A stretch of DNA of 64,000 nt, taken from positions 2,253,836 through 2,317,835 of the forward strand of contig ML664176.1 of NCBI GenBank assembly GCA_007570785.1, written 5' to 3'. The notes beneath the pieces are model-generated. The model searched no databases and was not told the DNA's origin. It was given only the letters and a program-made list of their open reading frames with translations. Source of the stretch: Antilocapra americana (taxonomy: Eukaryota > Chordata > Mammalia > Artiodactyla > Antilocapridae). Of the stretch, positions 35,241 through 46,355 are shown piece after piece (positions within the stretch are counted from its first letter, which is position 1; each line of letters starts with the position of its first letter). The position numbers and the translations under genes were made by a program.

Positions 35241-35941
35241 TATCTATTTATTCTAACCAAATTGGTACCCAGAACTTCATTTTGGTAATAACAATGTTGA
35301 AGTGTGTTTTGATGAAGCATGAGCGCGAACTACTGTTTCTGGGGAAATTCACCACGGGGATCCTGAACAGTTCTATAACCGCACCTGGGCTGCCCTAAAT
35401 CCTCAGTCTCAGGTGGTCATTCATTCTGCTAGCTTCCACTACAGGATGGAGGAGAAACAGAAAGAAGAATAAATGAAGGAGTTCATTTCATGGAACATCG
35501 TTGAGCACCTGTTCACTAGTACAGTTGAAGTCTTTTCAGGGATGCTAGCATATTTCAGGTGTATTTAAGGGCTATTTGGATGTTAAGAAGGCATATTGTC
35601 ACAAAACCTGGTGAGGTAGGTATTAACTCCCCCTTTCATTGATTTCCAGGAGATGAACTGATTTGCCATAGTACAGACAAGTGACAAGCAGCAGATAAAA
35701 GATTGGAATCTAGATCGCTCCCTAACCTCCTCTTGCTCTCCATCACACCATAGTTGCCTATAGTCAAGGGCATACCTTCTTGGGTATAATCAGTTTCCAG
35801 GGGACTCAGGTCTATTTGTTGAATCAACAAATGAAAATAAATTGGATTAAGAAACCCTCTCTTAGAACCCTGTTTTCAAAAAACTGGTAGTTTACATTTC
35901 AACTCATCTGGGAAGTCCAGTAGGATTAATTACTATATACA
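35241..35941. other. Unique sequence with MIR-like patch
   Basis: 35600-35760 (AACCTGGTGAGGTAGGTATTAACTCC, GGAATCTAGATC) resembles a degraded MIR/L2. The rest is unassigned. Confidence 0.45.
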
Positions 35942-36138
35942 GGGCTTTCCCAGGGGCTCAACAGTAAAGAATCTGCCTGCAAGAGACACTTGATCCTGGG
36001 GTTGGCAAGAACTCCTGGAGTAGGAAATGGCAACCCACTCCAGTATTCCTGCAAAATTCGATGAACAGAGGAACCTGGTGGGCTACAGTCCATGGGGTCT
36101 CAAAGGGTCAGACAGGACTGAAATGACAGAGCACCATG
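35942..36138 (+). mobile_element. Bov-tA type SINE, internally deleted
   Basis: GGGCTTTCCCAGGGGCTCAAC head, GGCAACCCACTCCAGTATTCC, CAGGACTGAAATGACAGAGC tail. Confidence 0.9.
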
Positions 36139-36754
36139 CATATAGTTAGGTAGAAATAAAGCCACAAAGCAAAATATCACCTTGTTTACAGAGATAGGAA
36201 TGAATTCCCTTCAGAAATAGCCTGATTTCCCAGGGCTCCTTCTGGAGAAGGCAGAAGGGGAGGCCAGGAGTATCTACTGCCCACATACCATCCACTGGAA
36301 GTTCCTTTGCTTCTTTTCTTTTTCCTCAGCCATTATTGAAGAGTCCACTTTCAAAAAGATCCTGTTCTTTCTTCATGGGAAAGGAATTCTTTTCTCACCA
36401 AGGTATCTGTGTGACCCACCCTCAGGTGTGTGCACGAATGAGAACATGAATCCACACCACACCAAACATGGAAAGCTGTCTATGTGCATCTTGGCATTGG
36501 GCATGATTATGAAGGAAGAACATGTTTTTAAAACACCCGTAAGTCGGTTAGGAATGACAAAACAAGGCAGATGGAGTGTCGTGCGTTTTCGTATCGTCCA
36601 GCCACAAGCCAATCTTTTATGAAGGAAAAAAAGGCCTGGAAAAAAGGATTTTGAATAGAGGAGGGAGTCATAATTTTATCCTTCCCTACCAATAAATGAT
36701 GGCAAATCCGGACATTTAAGAAGTAAAACGGCAACAAAGCAGAACATAATTAGA
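36139..36754. other. Repeat-free 3' flank of C2CD4B
   Basis: No gene is seen. The only short simple repeat is (AAAT)n at 36756-36772, next to the gene's poly(A) signal. Being repeat-free next to a CpG-island gene, it may hold 3' UTR or regulatory DNA. Confidence 0.45.
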
Positions 36755-36775
36755 AAAATAAATAAATAAATAACA

Positions 36776-36781
36776 TTTATT
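36776..36781 (-). terminator. C2CD4B: Poly(A) signal of C2CD4B
   Basis: AATAAA on the minus strand, 39 bases after the stop codon (36820-36822). It gives a very short 3' UTR. Further AATAAA-like words are not needed. Confidence 0.75.
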
Positions 36782-36819
36782 TTGTACAAAGCGGCTATCA
36801 GTGTCCGAGAGGCACCCCC

Positions 36820-37914
36820 TCAGAGAAGCAGGAGGGGGCCCAGCAGCAGTTCGCCCTGGCCCAGCAGGCGGCCCCGCTCCAGCCCGCGGCCCCGGTTCTC
36901 GGCCTTGACGCGCACGGCCAGGCGGCGCACCTCGTCCTCCGAGAGCCCGTCCAGGCACAAGTCCTGCTCCAAGACGGCCCTGCGGCTCCGCCGGACCACG
37001 GCGCCCCGCGGCTTCAGGACGAAGCTGACTCTGCAGCCGACGGGGGCGCGGGGCTCGGCGGCCCCTCCGGCCGGGCCCTCGGCACGGAGCAGCCGGACAC
37101 GGAGGCGCCCGCTGGCCCGACTGTACTCGGCGGCCAGGCGCAGGACGCCCCCGGCGCGGCCCAGAGTTACGGTGCCCTCGGCCTCCAGGCGCTCGGGACG
37201 CGGGTCGCGATGCGGCGAAAGGGATGTCACGGGGGCCCGCGCCGGGGACCCGGAGCTGGCGCGGCGTTCGTCCTCGTCATCTTCCCCGTCCCCGCTGGAG
37301 ACCGAGCGGGCGCGAGTCAGGCCTCGGCTCCTCCCGGCCCGCAATGCTCGGCGCAGCAGCCCCTCCGGGGCGCGCAGGAGGCGGCGGCAGCGGGGCCCCG
37401 GCGGGGCGAGCGTGTCCAGGGACGGGCTGGGGCCACCGCGGGCCTCGGGGGTCACAATGGGGGATCTCGCCCCGGGAGCGAGGGGGGCGTCTCCGCCGCC
37501 GCCCCCGTAGGTGTGGGCCCGGGGACGCGGCGCGGGCGGGAGCGCGGCGGCGCCGGGGCCCCCGAGGAAGAGCGACTCCTTGCGGCGGGTGTGCGGGCTC
37601 TCGAGCAGCGCGCAGAAGCCGTAGGCAGTGCGCGCCCGGGGCAGGTGCGGCAGCGAGAGTGCGGCCTGCGAGCGCGGGTCCCAGTCCGTGCGCCCCGCGC
37701 CGTCGTCGGCTCCTCGAAGCCAAAGGTCCGGCTCAGCAGCGCACCTCCGGGGCAGCGCGGCGGCCGGGGGCGAGGACTCGGGCGCATAGGGGGTGGGCAG
37801 CCGCGGCGGGATGAAGAACTCGGGAATGCGGTTCGGGGTGAGCACATTGGAGAAGGCAGGCTCCAGAGGCGCGCTGCCCGCCGCCGAGGCGCGGAGTTTC
37901 CCGAGGAGCCGCAT
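36820..37914 (-). CDS. C2CD4B: C2 calcium-dependent domain-containing protein 4B
   Basis: A 364-residue protein of the C2CD4 family (nuclear-localised factors), whose A and B members are inflammation-induced nuclear proteins studied in endothelium and pancreatic islets. Visible features: the family N-terminal motif [17 protein letters not shown] (residues 23-39), the conserved [20 protein letters not shown] and [24 protein letters not shown] blocks (74-119), a glycine run (137-141), a basic segment [19 protein letters not shown] (177-195) next to an acidic [10 protein letters not shown] patch, and a C-terminal C2-like region (about 240-364) ending [14 protein letters not shown] see no cluster of loop aspartates that would bind calcium. 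The start was chosen at the MRLL methionine, after a strong splice acceptor, not at the upstream in-frame ATG (38106), whose 64 residues would be intronic. The MRLL start and the [10 protein letters not shown] block favour the B member over C2CD4A. GC content is very high. Confidence 0.92.
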   Translation of the reverse strand: MRLLGKLRASAAGSAPLEPAFSNVLTPNRIPEFFIPPRLPTPYAPESSPPAAALPRRCAAEPDLWLRGADDGAGRTDWDPRSQAALSLPHLPRARTAYGFCALLESPHTRRKESLFLGGPGAAALPPAPRPRAHTYGGGGGDAPLAPGARSPIVTPEARGGPSPSLDTLAPPGPRCRRLLRAPEGLLRRALRAGRSRGLTRARSVSSGDGEDDEDERRASSGSPARAPVTSLSPHRDPRPERLEAEGTVTLGRAGGVLRLAAEYSRASGRLRVRLLRAEGPAGGAAEPRAPVGCRVSFVLKPRGAVVRRSRRAVLEQDLCLDGLSEDEVRRLAVRVKAENRGRGLERGRLLGQGELLLGPLLLL

Positions 37915-37954
37915 CCTCCGAGGCTGGGGCTGGGAGTGGCGAGAAGCAGCGCTC

Positions 37955-37975
37955 CTGCGGGGGAGAGAAGCGGAT
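37955..37975 (-). other. C2CD4B: Splice acceptor upstream of C2CD4B coding exon
   Basis: On the minus strand a pyrimidine tract CTTCTCTCCCCCGCAG ends at 37955, 40 bases before the ATG. It implies a noncoding first exon further upstream (37957-38220). Candidate donors lie at 38135-38145 (AAAG|GTCTGA) but none is certain. Confidence 0.75.
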
Positions 37976-38248
37976 GAGTTTGGGCTCCTGGGGCCTCTCC
38001 AGAGTGGCTGGACACCTATCCAGAGCCCTCGGGGTACCAACGCGCCAAGGATCCCCTGCCACTCCCGGCGAGCTCGCGCGCGCCCACAAAACCACCCGCC
38101 TTCCATTCATTGGTACTAATTAAACAAAGAAGTAGCAATCAGACCTTTGCCTTCTTTTCAGTCCCTCTAGTTCGTGAGTTTCAAGTTGCCTTCTGGTGCC
38201 TGCTGACGCTCCAGCTTCAGCACTGTAGCTGGGACAGGGGCGCCTCCC

Positions 38249-38254
38249 CTTATA
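38249..38254 (-). promoter_or_regulatory. C2CD4B: TATA box of C2CD4B
   Basis: Minus-strand AATATAAGGGG, about 30 bp upstream of a likely start site near 38222. It sits inside the CpG island, 335 bp upstream of the coding start. Confidence 0.65.
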
Positions 38255-38380
38255 TTGCAGCCTGAGTCCCGCCCAGCTGGCCAGGAGTCCAACCCCTGGA
38301 GGCGCCGGCCGGCTCACCCTTCCGGCGGCCCTTTCTCGCCCCAGCTGCTGAGGCTCGCGTGGGAGCGAAGCTGTGGCGAA

Positions 38381-38827
38381 ATCCAGCCCCCTTCTGCTCA
38401 GCCCTGGGGCCTGCATCCGCTCTGCGTGCAGGGAACCGCTCACACGGGCCTGCGAAAAGTTGCCGGTGGAGAGAGGACGCCTGGGTTGGCCTGCCAGGAA
38501 GAATTGGCGGCTGAAAATATTGGCGGCTTCTCGGAAAAGGCGAAGCAGGATAAGGAAGCAAGAAGTTCTTTTTAGCTAGGAGGTAAATACTGCTCCCCCA
38601 TCCCCCACCCCGCATGTGAACTACGAGCACTAGAAGCTTCTGTTTTACTGCTGCCTTGAACCTGCAGTCTGTAGACCCGTACAGTTCCCATGGTACTCGT
38701 GTACTTATTTATGAGTCTGTCTCCCTCTGCTAGACCTTGTCCATATATGTTGGTGGAATGGGTTAATTAAAGTATGCAAAAATCTCTGAATGATTACCGA
38801 CTCTGCCTATCGACTTAAATATTTGTC
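38381..38827. other. Upstream flank of C2CD4B, no gene seen
   Basis: Base composition falls from GC-rich to AT-rich at about 38500. No repeat is seen up to 38828. Confidence 0.5.
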
Positions 38828-38932
38828 TTGATTTCGGCATGTGGGATTTAGTTCCCTGATTAGGGTTGGAACCCAGGGTCCCAAGCACTGAGAATGCAAT
38901 CTTAGCCAATGGATCACTAGGGAAGTCCCTGC
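38828..38932 (-). mobile_element. CHR-type SINE fragment
   Basis: Reverse: GGCATGTGGGATTTAGTTCCC, GGGTTGGAACCCAGGGTC, GGATCACTAGGGAAGTCCC. Confidence 0.85.
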
Positions 38933-40819
38933 CCATCATCTTGTCACAAATGATGGGTTTTTGGCTCATGCTCTAAACATGACACGATTCAAAGCTGCCC
39001 TTTTCTCTCTGCTCCATCATGAAGGTACCCAGTTAGAAAGCACCTTACAAAAAAATCCAGGTTGCCGTTCTACCTCTTCCTCACTCCCAACCTTCATTTT
39101 CTAAGATGAGGAAACTGGAAGTCCAGTGGGACTTGATGAAATTCTGTAAACGGTTCAACAGAACTAATTAATGGCAGAAGCTGGAACTAGCAATTTCCTG
39201 TCGGTTTGCCTTTGCACGTGATACTCCCTGTTATCTGAAATGCCCTTCTCTGCTTTTTTTTCCCTTTATAAAGAACTCCTTTTTTTTTTTACTTCAGCCA
39301 GACATCAACCTGTTCAGAATCCTTCACTCAACCCCTTCACTGCAGTTCTCCACGTCTCCTTATTCCCTTCGCGTGCGTTCTGTGTGCCACCACTGCTGCA
39401 TTCGGCAGCCTGCTGTGGGATTTCTGTTTGACAAGTTTGTCTTCCCTACTAAACTAGGAGTTTCTGGAGGGCAAGGACTGTGGTAAGACAACCAGAGAGG
39501 AATCTGCGGGAGCTACTATCAGTATATGTAAAACAAAGAGAAGGACTACTGTCTGGAACCTGGGTCTGCCTCCATCCCAAAGCAGATCTCTCTAAGGGAC
39601 AAGCCTGGCTGTCGTATTCATCTTCTCCACTTTCAGTGCCTGGACATATGATGCCGGGCAAATAATAAGTGCTCAGTAAATATCTGATGAATTATATGGT
39701 GTTGTATTTAGCCTGATCTGGTCTTATGACTGTCATGTGCTTTTAACCACATCTCTCTCTGCTTTATTCAATTTCTTTCTCACAACAAACCAGTGCGGTG
39801 GACACTGATTCTGTTTACAATATAAGAAGCTAGGGCTCATCAGTCAAATTATGAATCACAGCCCATGTATTGTAAATCCTAGCGTTTTGCTAATTTCTTC
39901 CTTCTCTTTCCTTTCTCCTTCCATTCATCCACTCAGTTCAGTTTCATTCACTGACTTAACTATGTGTCAGAGGTTGTATGCATGTTTTGTATTGCACTTA
40001 ACATCCAGAATGTTCATTCTTAAAGCAACTCAGTCTCCTAAGTATTTTCCATTATCTTTGCTTTGGATTAAGTACTATTATTTCCAAATTTTTTTTAAAG
40101 GTAAGGAAAGTGAATGTTTTCCATGAATGAATAGTTAATACTTTTTAAAAAAAAGTGATCACTGTTGTTCTGTAGTATGTGCTTTTTTGAAAGGGCAAGC
40201 GTGAATCAGTATGTAGCCAGGGAGTAGTAACCATACCTGCTGAAGTCCTGCTGAGGTCCCTGACTGGATTATTTCCTATTGATTCTTCAGGCCAGTCTGC
40301 AAATTCTTGGGTGAATGGCCTTCTCTAAGCATAGCACAGTTGCATTATATCCTGCCCAGGAGCCAGCTCACTTCCAATGAGACCTCAGTGAAAATGGCTT
40401 TTGCTCTCCTGAAGGTCTTTGTGATATGAACACACAGAACTTTCATCAGTGAGTAAATCCACTAAAAGCAGGACATGAGATTTGAGAAATTATGCTACCA
40501 GTACAGCCATATTCATGGAAAAACATAAGCACATCTATAAACACAATCTCTATATAGAGGGTTTTCTAAAACAATTAGTTTTCCGTAGATCAATATTCTA
40601 CAGAAGAGAACTAAGATACAGGACAATTAAATTACTTACACTGGGATATACTTTAGTCATTCATTCATCTAAACCAATAGCTACAGGCTGTGTCCAGAGT
40701 TAGAGGCCTGGTATCATCCTTCCTGATTCTTAAATCACAGTAATAGAATGTGAAAACTCCCTCCCCCAGTGGAAACTCTGATCCTACCCATTATTTCATT
40801 ATTTTGTGTCTTATGTTAT
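38933..40819. other. Unique sequence with old L2/MIR pieces
   Basis: 39445-39700 contains an L2 3'-end pattern (AACTAGGAGTTTCTGGAGGGCAAGGACTG ... TGCTCAGTAAATATCTGATGAA). 39060-39200 is MIR-like. No gene is recognised. Short open frames are motif-free. Confidence 0.5.
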
Positions 40820-41575
40820 GGCAGAAAGCAAAGAGGAATTAAAGAGCTTCTTGATGAAGGTGAAAGAGAAGGGTGAAAAAGCTGACTTAAAACTCAACAT
40901 TCAGAATGCAAAGATCACGGCATCTGGGCCCATCACTTCATGGCAAATGATGGGGAAACAATGGAGACAGTGACAGAGTTTATTTTCTTGGGCTCCAAAA
41001 TCACTGCAGATGGTGACTGCAGCCATGAAATTAAAAGACACTTACTCCTTGGAAGAAAAACTATGACCAACCTAGACAGTATATTAAAAAGCAGAGATAT
41101 TACAGAGGTCCATATAGTGAAAGCTATGGTTTTTCCAGTAGTCATGTATGGATGTTAGAGGTGAACAAAAAAAAAAAAAAAAAACAACTGAGCACCAAAG
41201 AATTGATGCCTTCAAACTGTGGTGTTGGAAAAGACTCTTGAAAGTCCCTTGGACTGCAAGGAGATCCAACCAGTCCATCCTAAGGGAAATCGGTCCTGAA
41301 TATTCATTGGAAGGACTGATGCTAAAGCTGAAGCTCCAACACTTTGGCCACCCGATGAAGAACTGACTCATTAGAAAAGGCCCCGATGCTGGAACAATTG
41401 GAGGTAGGAGGAGAAAGGGACAACAGTGGATGAGATGGTTGCATGGCATCACCGACTCAGTGGATATGAGTTTGAGCAAGCTCCAGGAGATGGTGAAGGA
41501 CAGGGCGGCCTGGTGTGCTGCAGTCCTTGGGATCACAAAAAGGCAGACACGACTGAGTGACTGAACAACAACAAA
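40820..41575 (+). mobile_element. BovB LINE, 3' third, with internal A-run
   Basis: Reads GTGAAAGAGAAGGGTGAAAAAGC, then the frame with TEFIFLGSKITADGDCSHEI (40940-41158) and MVFPVVMYGC, then after a (A)18-type run at 41167-41184 continues TTEHQRIDAFKLWCWKRLL (41148-41366). The terminus ends GACTGAGTGACTGAACAACAAC. The A-run replaces the expected ESWTIKKA codons and breaks the frame. It is dead. Confidence 0.92.
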
Positions 41576-42264
41576 TAAATACAAGAGGTTCACCATTATC
41601 TTTTATTCAGGCTCTGAAATTGTTAAAGAAACTATACCATTAATGATATTAATGTTGCAGCAGCACTACATACTGGGGTCTTATTTGATCCCAACAGCCC
41701 TCTAAAGAAGGTAGGGATTTAGAAACTGCAGCTTGTAGAGAATAAACAATTGTCCAGTAAGAGTGGCGCTGGACTCAGATTCAGATCAATTCGGCTCATT
41801 CCCTGTGTGCTTATAACTGCTTCACTATAGTGCCACCCTCAATGCTGCTTTTCCTGAACCCATCTCCTCTCTAGGTGGCTAGACAAAAGGAAAAGAAAGC
41901 CTTGTCCCAAGGCTTTGCATTGAAGCTACACATCTTATTGATGATACCAGCACCTAAAAGATTAAAGCATGTAATTGTCCTAAGCAGGAAATCACTAGTT
42001 ATACCACTTGTAGACAGAATCCTGGTCTTCTTGGGAATTGTACTGATTCTCTGTATTTATACCATACCTTGGTTCCAAAATAGGATTTGCGGTGATCAGC
42101 ATAATAAAGACCCAGAGAATTTATTGTCAGCTAAAGCCTGACATGGTGAAAATGGAAAAGACATGCAATTAGCTAAGAACCCTGAGGTCACTAATTGATG
42201 CTATCTATGACCCCAAAATAGGAAGAACAAGGTGTGAAAGCAGAAGCTCCCATGGGAAGGCTGG
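41576..42264. other. Unique sequence; one 88-residue frame of unknown meaning
   Basis: A frame at 41875-42141 (plus) would have a hydrophobic segment LVFLGIVLILCIYTIPWF, but there is no start context, splice pattern or family match I can name. I treat it as chance. Confidence 0.4.
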
Positions 42265-42430
42265 GATAACTTTATTTTTTCTCAATTGAAGTATAGTTAT
42301 TTTATAATGTTATGTTAGTTTCAGATATGCAGAAAAATGATGATATATATATATATTCTTTTTCAATTATTTTCCATTTAAGGGTATTATAAGATATTGA
42401 GTATAGTTCCCTGTGCTCTACAATGGATCC
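42265..42430 (-). repeat. L1 3' UTR fragment (antisense)
   Basis: TTTTCTCAATTGAAGTATAGTTATTTTATAATGTTATGTTAG and ATAGTTCCCTGTGCTCTACA are the reverse of the L1 3' end seen at 20729. Confidence 0.8.
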
Positions 42431-43009
42431 TCATTGTAGTATTAACTTTTCATTTCCACTCTAAGTTAGTATTCTTTCCTGTAGTAGTTGTGTGTTTTTT
42501 CTGGTGGTGCTTGTCTTAATTATTGCTTAATCCAAGATATGTACAGTGTCATTAATGTTATTTGAATCTCCGTAAGTCTTTTAAAATTTTAACCATGTAC
42601 ATACATTTACATTATGAAAGTGATTATGATACCTTCATAATAAATCAAGTACTTGATATAACTTATTAAAATTGGTGAACACAGTAATTAATGCATAGCA
42701 GCTTATACTTTCTTATGGGCTGTCTAGAAAATAAACTCTTCTAGTCTTGATCCCCAGTCAAATGCTTGATCCTAGGTAGTCACTGCTTTATCTGTCTTTT
42801 CTCTGTAAACAGCAACCAAATTTTTAAGTGTTCCATCTCTTTCCTATCACTAACTACTTTAATGATGAACAGAAGTAACATTCCTGTTGAAGACTTATTT
42901 TTGTTCTTTGTCCATAGTATCTAGATTCCATTCACATTTTCTTCAATTTTTCTAAAACTTAGGTTTTAGAAAAAAAATGCATTTCATGTATGTAAAGACC
43001 AAAGCATAA
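42431..43009. other. Unique AT-rich sequence, nothing recognised
   Basis: No gene. Possibly old L1, but I cannot align it. Confidence 0.45.
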
Positions 43010-43201
43010 TATAGTGAACACCTGTTTACGCACCAACCAGCTTAAAAAAAAAACTATTTTCAAAACAGTTGAAGCTCCCTACGTAACACTTCTTAACCAC
43101 ATTGTCTCTGCCCCAGAATTAAGTACTATCTTGAATTTGGGGCTATTATGCTCTCATTTCACTCCATTCCCCGCCCCCTTTTATTTTATAAATTGTTTAT
43201 C

Positions 43202-43352
43202 TGGCTGTGCCAGGTGTTAGTTGCAGGCATGCAGGAAGATCTTTGATCTGCATTGAAGCATATGAGATCTAGTTCCCCCACCAGGGATCAAACCTGGGCC
43301 CCCTGCATTGGGATCGAGGCATCTTAGCCACTGGGCTGCTACGGACGTCCCT
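43202..43352 (-). mobile_element. CHR-type SINE inside L1M
   Basis: Reverse: CAGGGATCAAACCTGGGCCCC, CTTAGCCACTGGGCTGCTACGG, ACGTCCC. Confidence 0.82.
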
Positions 43353-43395
43353 CTCCTCCTCTTTAAACATTAGTTTTATTGCATATACACATGTG

Positions 43396-43592
43396 GGTTT
43401 CCCTGGTGGCTCAGTGGTAGAGAGTCTGCCTACCAATGCAGGAGACTTGAGTTCAATCTCTGGGCTGGGAAGATCCCCTGGAGAAGGAAATGGCAACCCA
43501 CTCCAGTATTCTTGCCTGGAGAATCCCATGGACAGAAGAGCCTGATGCACTACAGACCTTAGGTCAAAAAGAGTCAGAAGACTTAGAGACTA
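43396..43592 (+). mobile_element. Bov-tA SINE inside L1M
   Basis: GGGTTTCCCTGGTGGCTCAGTGG head, GGCAACCCACTCCAGTATTCTTGCC core, tail GAGACTAAATAATAA. Confidence 0.92.
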
Positions 43593-44009
43593 AATAATAA
43601 CATATATACTTATTTCTTCCTAAAAATTATTTTTTCCATTTTTTATTTTTATAAAAATTATAATCTATACATTCTTTCGCAATTTGCTTTTTTCCACCCT
43701 ACAATGTAAGATTCACATACATGCACATGTAGAGCTCAAGTTCATTCATTGTTACTGATGGATAGCATTCCATTGTGTAAACATGCTTCATTCTCTTGCT
43801 GATGGATGGTTCCAGTTTTTCCACAGCCGGTATGAGCTCAGATATACAGGTCTTCTCAGTCACCTATGCAAAGATTTTCTAGAGTACATCTCTAATGTAT
43901 TTGCACCTTCAGTTTTAATGCAAAATCACTTTCCTCACAGCCGTATATAATATTTTCTATTGCTCCCATCCTCAACTACATGTACTATGATCAGATTTTT
44001 AAAAAAAAT

Positions 44010-44306
44010 AATTTTATTTTTGGCTGTGCTGGGTCTTTGTTGCCGTGTGGGCTTTTCTCTAGTTGTGGTGAGCAGGGGCTACTCTCTGCTTATGGTGTAC
44101 AGGCTTCTCATTACAGTGACTTCTTTTGTTGTGGATCACGGGCTCTAGGGCACTCACACTTCAGTAGTAGTGGTGGTTCTTAAGACCTAGAGCACAGGCT
44201 TGATAGTTGTGGCTCAGGGGCTTAGTTGCTCCACGGCATATGGGATCCTCAATATATGGGATTGAACCCACGTCCCTCCACTGACAAGGGCCACCAGGGA
44301 CACCCC
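44010..44306 (-). mobile_element. Long tRNA-derived SINE inside L1M
   Basis: Reverse: TTTTTGGCTGTGCTGGGTC tail, CTTCTCATTACAGTGAC, GGCTTAGTTGCTCC, GGCCACCAGGGACACCCC head. Confidence 0.88.
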
Positions 44307-44337
44307 AGATTTTTAAATATTGCTAATATGGTGAGTG

Positions 44338-45122
44338 TTGTGGGCTGAATTGTACCCTCCCAAAATTCACATGTGACATCCTAACCTGTAGTAGTCCAGA
44401 ATGTAACTATATTTAGGGACAAAATCTTTTAAAGAGGTTGTTGTTGTTGTTCAGTGTCTCATTTGTGTCCAACTCTTTGCAAACCCATGGACTACAGCAC
44501 GCCAAGCTCCACTGTCCTCCACTATCTCCCGAAGTTTGCTCAAATTCATGTCCATTGAGTTGGTGATGCTATCTAACCATCTCATCCTCTACTGCCCTCT
44601 TCTTTTACCTTCAATCCTGCCCAGCATCAGGGTCTTTTCCAATGAGGTGGCTCAGGTGGCCAAAGGATTAAGCTTCAGCAGCAGTCCTTCCAATGAATAT
44701 TCAGGGTTGATTACCTTTGATTGGTTTGATATCCTCGTTATCCAAGGGACTCTCAAGAGTCTTCTACACCACAATTTGAAAGCATCAATTCTTTGGTACT
44801 TAGCCTTCTTTACCATCCAAGATTGCCAGTTTAAAGAGATATTTAAGGTTTAATGAGGTCATTAGAAGGGGCCATAATCTGATGTAACTGATATTCTTAT
44901 AAGAAGAGATTAGAGGAAAAAAAAGATTAAACAGACATGCACAGAGGGAAGACAATATGAAGATGGTCACTTGCAAGCCAAGGAGAGAGGCCCTTAAAGG
45001 TCAACACTGCCAACATCTGGGTTTGGATTCCTAACTCCAGATCTGTGCAGAAACAAATCTCCATTATTTAAGCCTTCTGTAGTTCCATATTATGGCAGCC
45101 TTAGATACTAATGCAGTGATTT
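44338..45122 (+). mobile_element. MaLR-type LTR, split by a BovB fragment
   Basis: The left part (44338-44437: GTGGGCTGAATTGTACCCTCCC) and the right part (44848-45122: GAGGTCATTAGAAGGGGCC, ATATTCTTATAAGAAGAG, GTTCCATATTATGGCAGCC) are one MST/MLT1-like LTR. The host duplication TTTAAAGAGG / TTTAAAGAGA brackets the BovB. This is an old retroviral relic with no coding region. Confidence 0.75.
44438..44832 (-). mobile_element. BovB 3' fragment inside the MaLR LTR
   Basis: TTGTTGTTGTTCAGTGTCTC terminus, ACTATCTCCCGAAGTTTGC, CATCAGGGTCTTTTCCAATGAGG, CAAGGGACTCTCAAGAGTC. Confidence 0.9.
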
Positions 45123-45374
45123 TAAAATAGTAAATTATCATGTTAATTTGCATTCCTGTCATTGATAATTGAGGTTTAGCAATTTTGCGTGTAATTAATC
45201 ATGCAGCTTTCTTCTATACAATTCTTTCAAACTTAAAAATATATTACTGTGTCATTTCTTTCTCTTGTACATATATACACACATTGAACACTACTTCCTT
45301 GTCATTTTAAGTACTGTACCTATCTCCCCTGTGACTTGCTTTTCATGTTTTTATGATGTCTTTTGAGAAGTAGA

Positions 45375-45775
45375 AAACAGAAATTGTCTCCTAACTCTGG
45401 AGGCTAAAAGTCTAAAATGAAGGTGTCAGCAGAGCCGTGCTTCCTTTGAAACCTGTAGGAAGTATCCTTCCTCACCTCTTCCTGGCTCCTGGTTACTTGC
45501 TGGAAGCTCTGGGAGCTCCTTGGCTTACAGCTGCAACTTAGTCTCTGCTTGCCTCTATGCATGGCATTCTCCCTCCTCTGTCTCTCTGTGTTTCACCTCT
45601 TCTTAAAAAGACACAAGTCTCATTGGATTAAGGGTCTACCCTACTGCCATATGACTTCATCTTAACCAATTACATCTGTACTAAACTTGGTCACAAGAAC
45701 TCCAGTTCTGAGGTATTGGAGTTAGATCTTCCACAAATATTTTTGGGAGAAACAATTCAACCCATAACAATGACT
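45375..45775 (-). repeat. Probable MaLR-type LTR (antisense)
   Basis: ACTCTGGAGGCTAAAAGTCT, CCTCTTCCTGGCTCCTGG, CTTAACCAATTACATCTG and AACAATTCAACCCATAACA are in the order of an antisense MaLR LTR. Confidence 0.6.
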
Positions 45776-46354
45776 GAATCATACCGTGTCTGATCCATCT
45801 GTCATCAATGACTTCTGGGGAATTTCAGATTCTAAAACAGGAAAAAATGTAGGAATCCCCATAGAAATTGAATCACCCGTTATTTCCAGCACAGAAACCG
45901 GAGGTTACTTCAACACCTCTGCTTCTTGGGTAGAGAGATTTATAATTGTTGCCTCTTCAGGGGAAATGTGCAAGTTAGCTAACTCACTTAAGGCTTGGCC
46001 ACTTTCCTGAGGCTGCTTCAAACTGGCTGACAACCAACTGTTGCTGTTTAAAGAATAAAATCCGCTCATGGTGAATCAGGAAATGACTGAATAAAGCCTG
46101 GAATTTCCAGAAAGGAAATAGGTTGTAGCATTTTCCCTCCACATGGGGAGCTGTGGAGCCACACGAGTACAGAGTAGAGCATGGAAGGGCCCAGGCCAGC
46201 ACAGGGCCAGGTGTGCCACAAGGAGACCCGCCTGCCTCCAGGGAGAAGACTGCTAGGGCCTGGGCAGGGCCTCCCCACCTCCCTGTCAACTTTTTGTCAG
46301 ATCAGAGACCTGGGATCTTGGTACAGCCCAAATGGTAGGGAAAGAGCCATGCAT
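45776..46354. other. Unique sequence, nothing recognised
   Basis: Short overlapping frames on both strands, no domain. Confidence 0.5.
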
Positions 46355-46355
46355 G

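Larger units (their letters stand above)
36820..38380. promoter_or_regulatory. C2CD4B: CpG island over C2CD4B exon and promoter
   Basis: About 1.5 kb with dense CpG (many CGG, GCG and CGC words), against AT-rich surroundings. It spans the whole coding exon and the TATA-containing promoter. Several long overlapping open frames on the plus strand (for example 37210-37977) are shadows of this composition. Confidence 0.85.
43010..45290. repeat. Nested cluster: old L1M containing CHR, Bov, tA2 SINEs and a MaLR LTR with a BovB inside
   Basis: Old L1M pieces lie at 43010-43200 (GAACACCTGTTTACGCACC, GTACTATCTTGAATTTGGGGC), 43353-43395, 43600-44010 (GGATAGCATTCCATTGTG, TGGATGGTTCCAGTTTTTCC) and 45125-45290 (GATAATTGAGGTTTAGCAATTTTG). 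They read as one interrupted L1. The inserts are listed separately. Confidence 0.7.

Noticed and set aside
37210..37977. Long plus-strand open frames opposite C2CD4B (up to 255 residues)
   Set aside because: They are composition shadows of a GC-rich coding exon; low-complexity Gly/Ala/Arg content and no family motif.
41875..42141. 88-residue frame with one hydrophobic segment
   Set aside because: A single hydrophobic stretch in AT-rich DNA is common by chance; no homology recognised.
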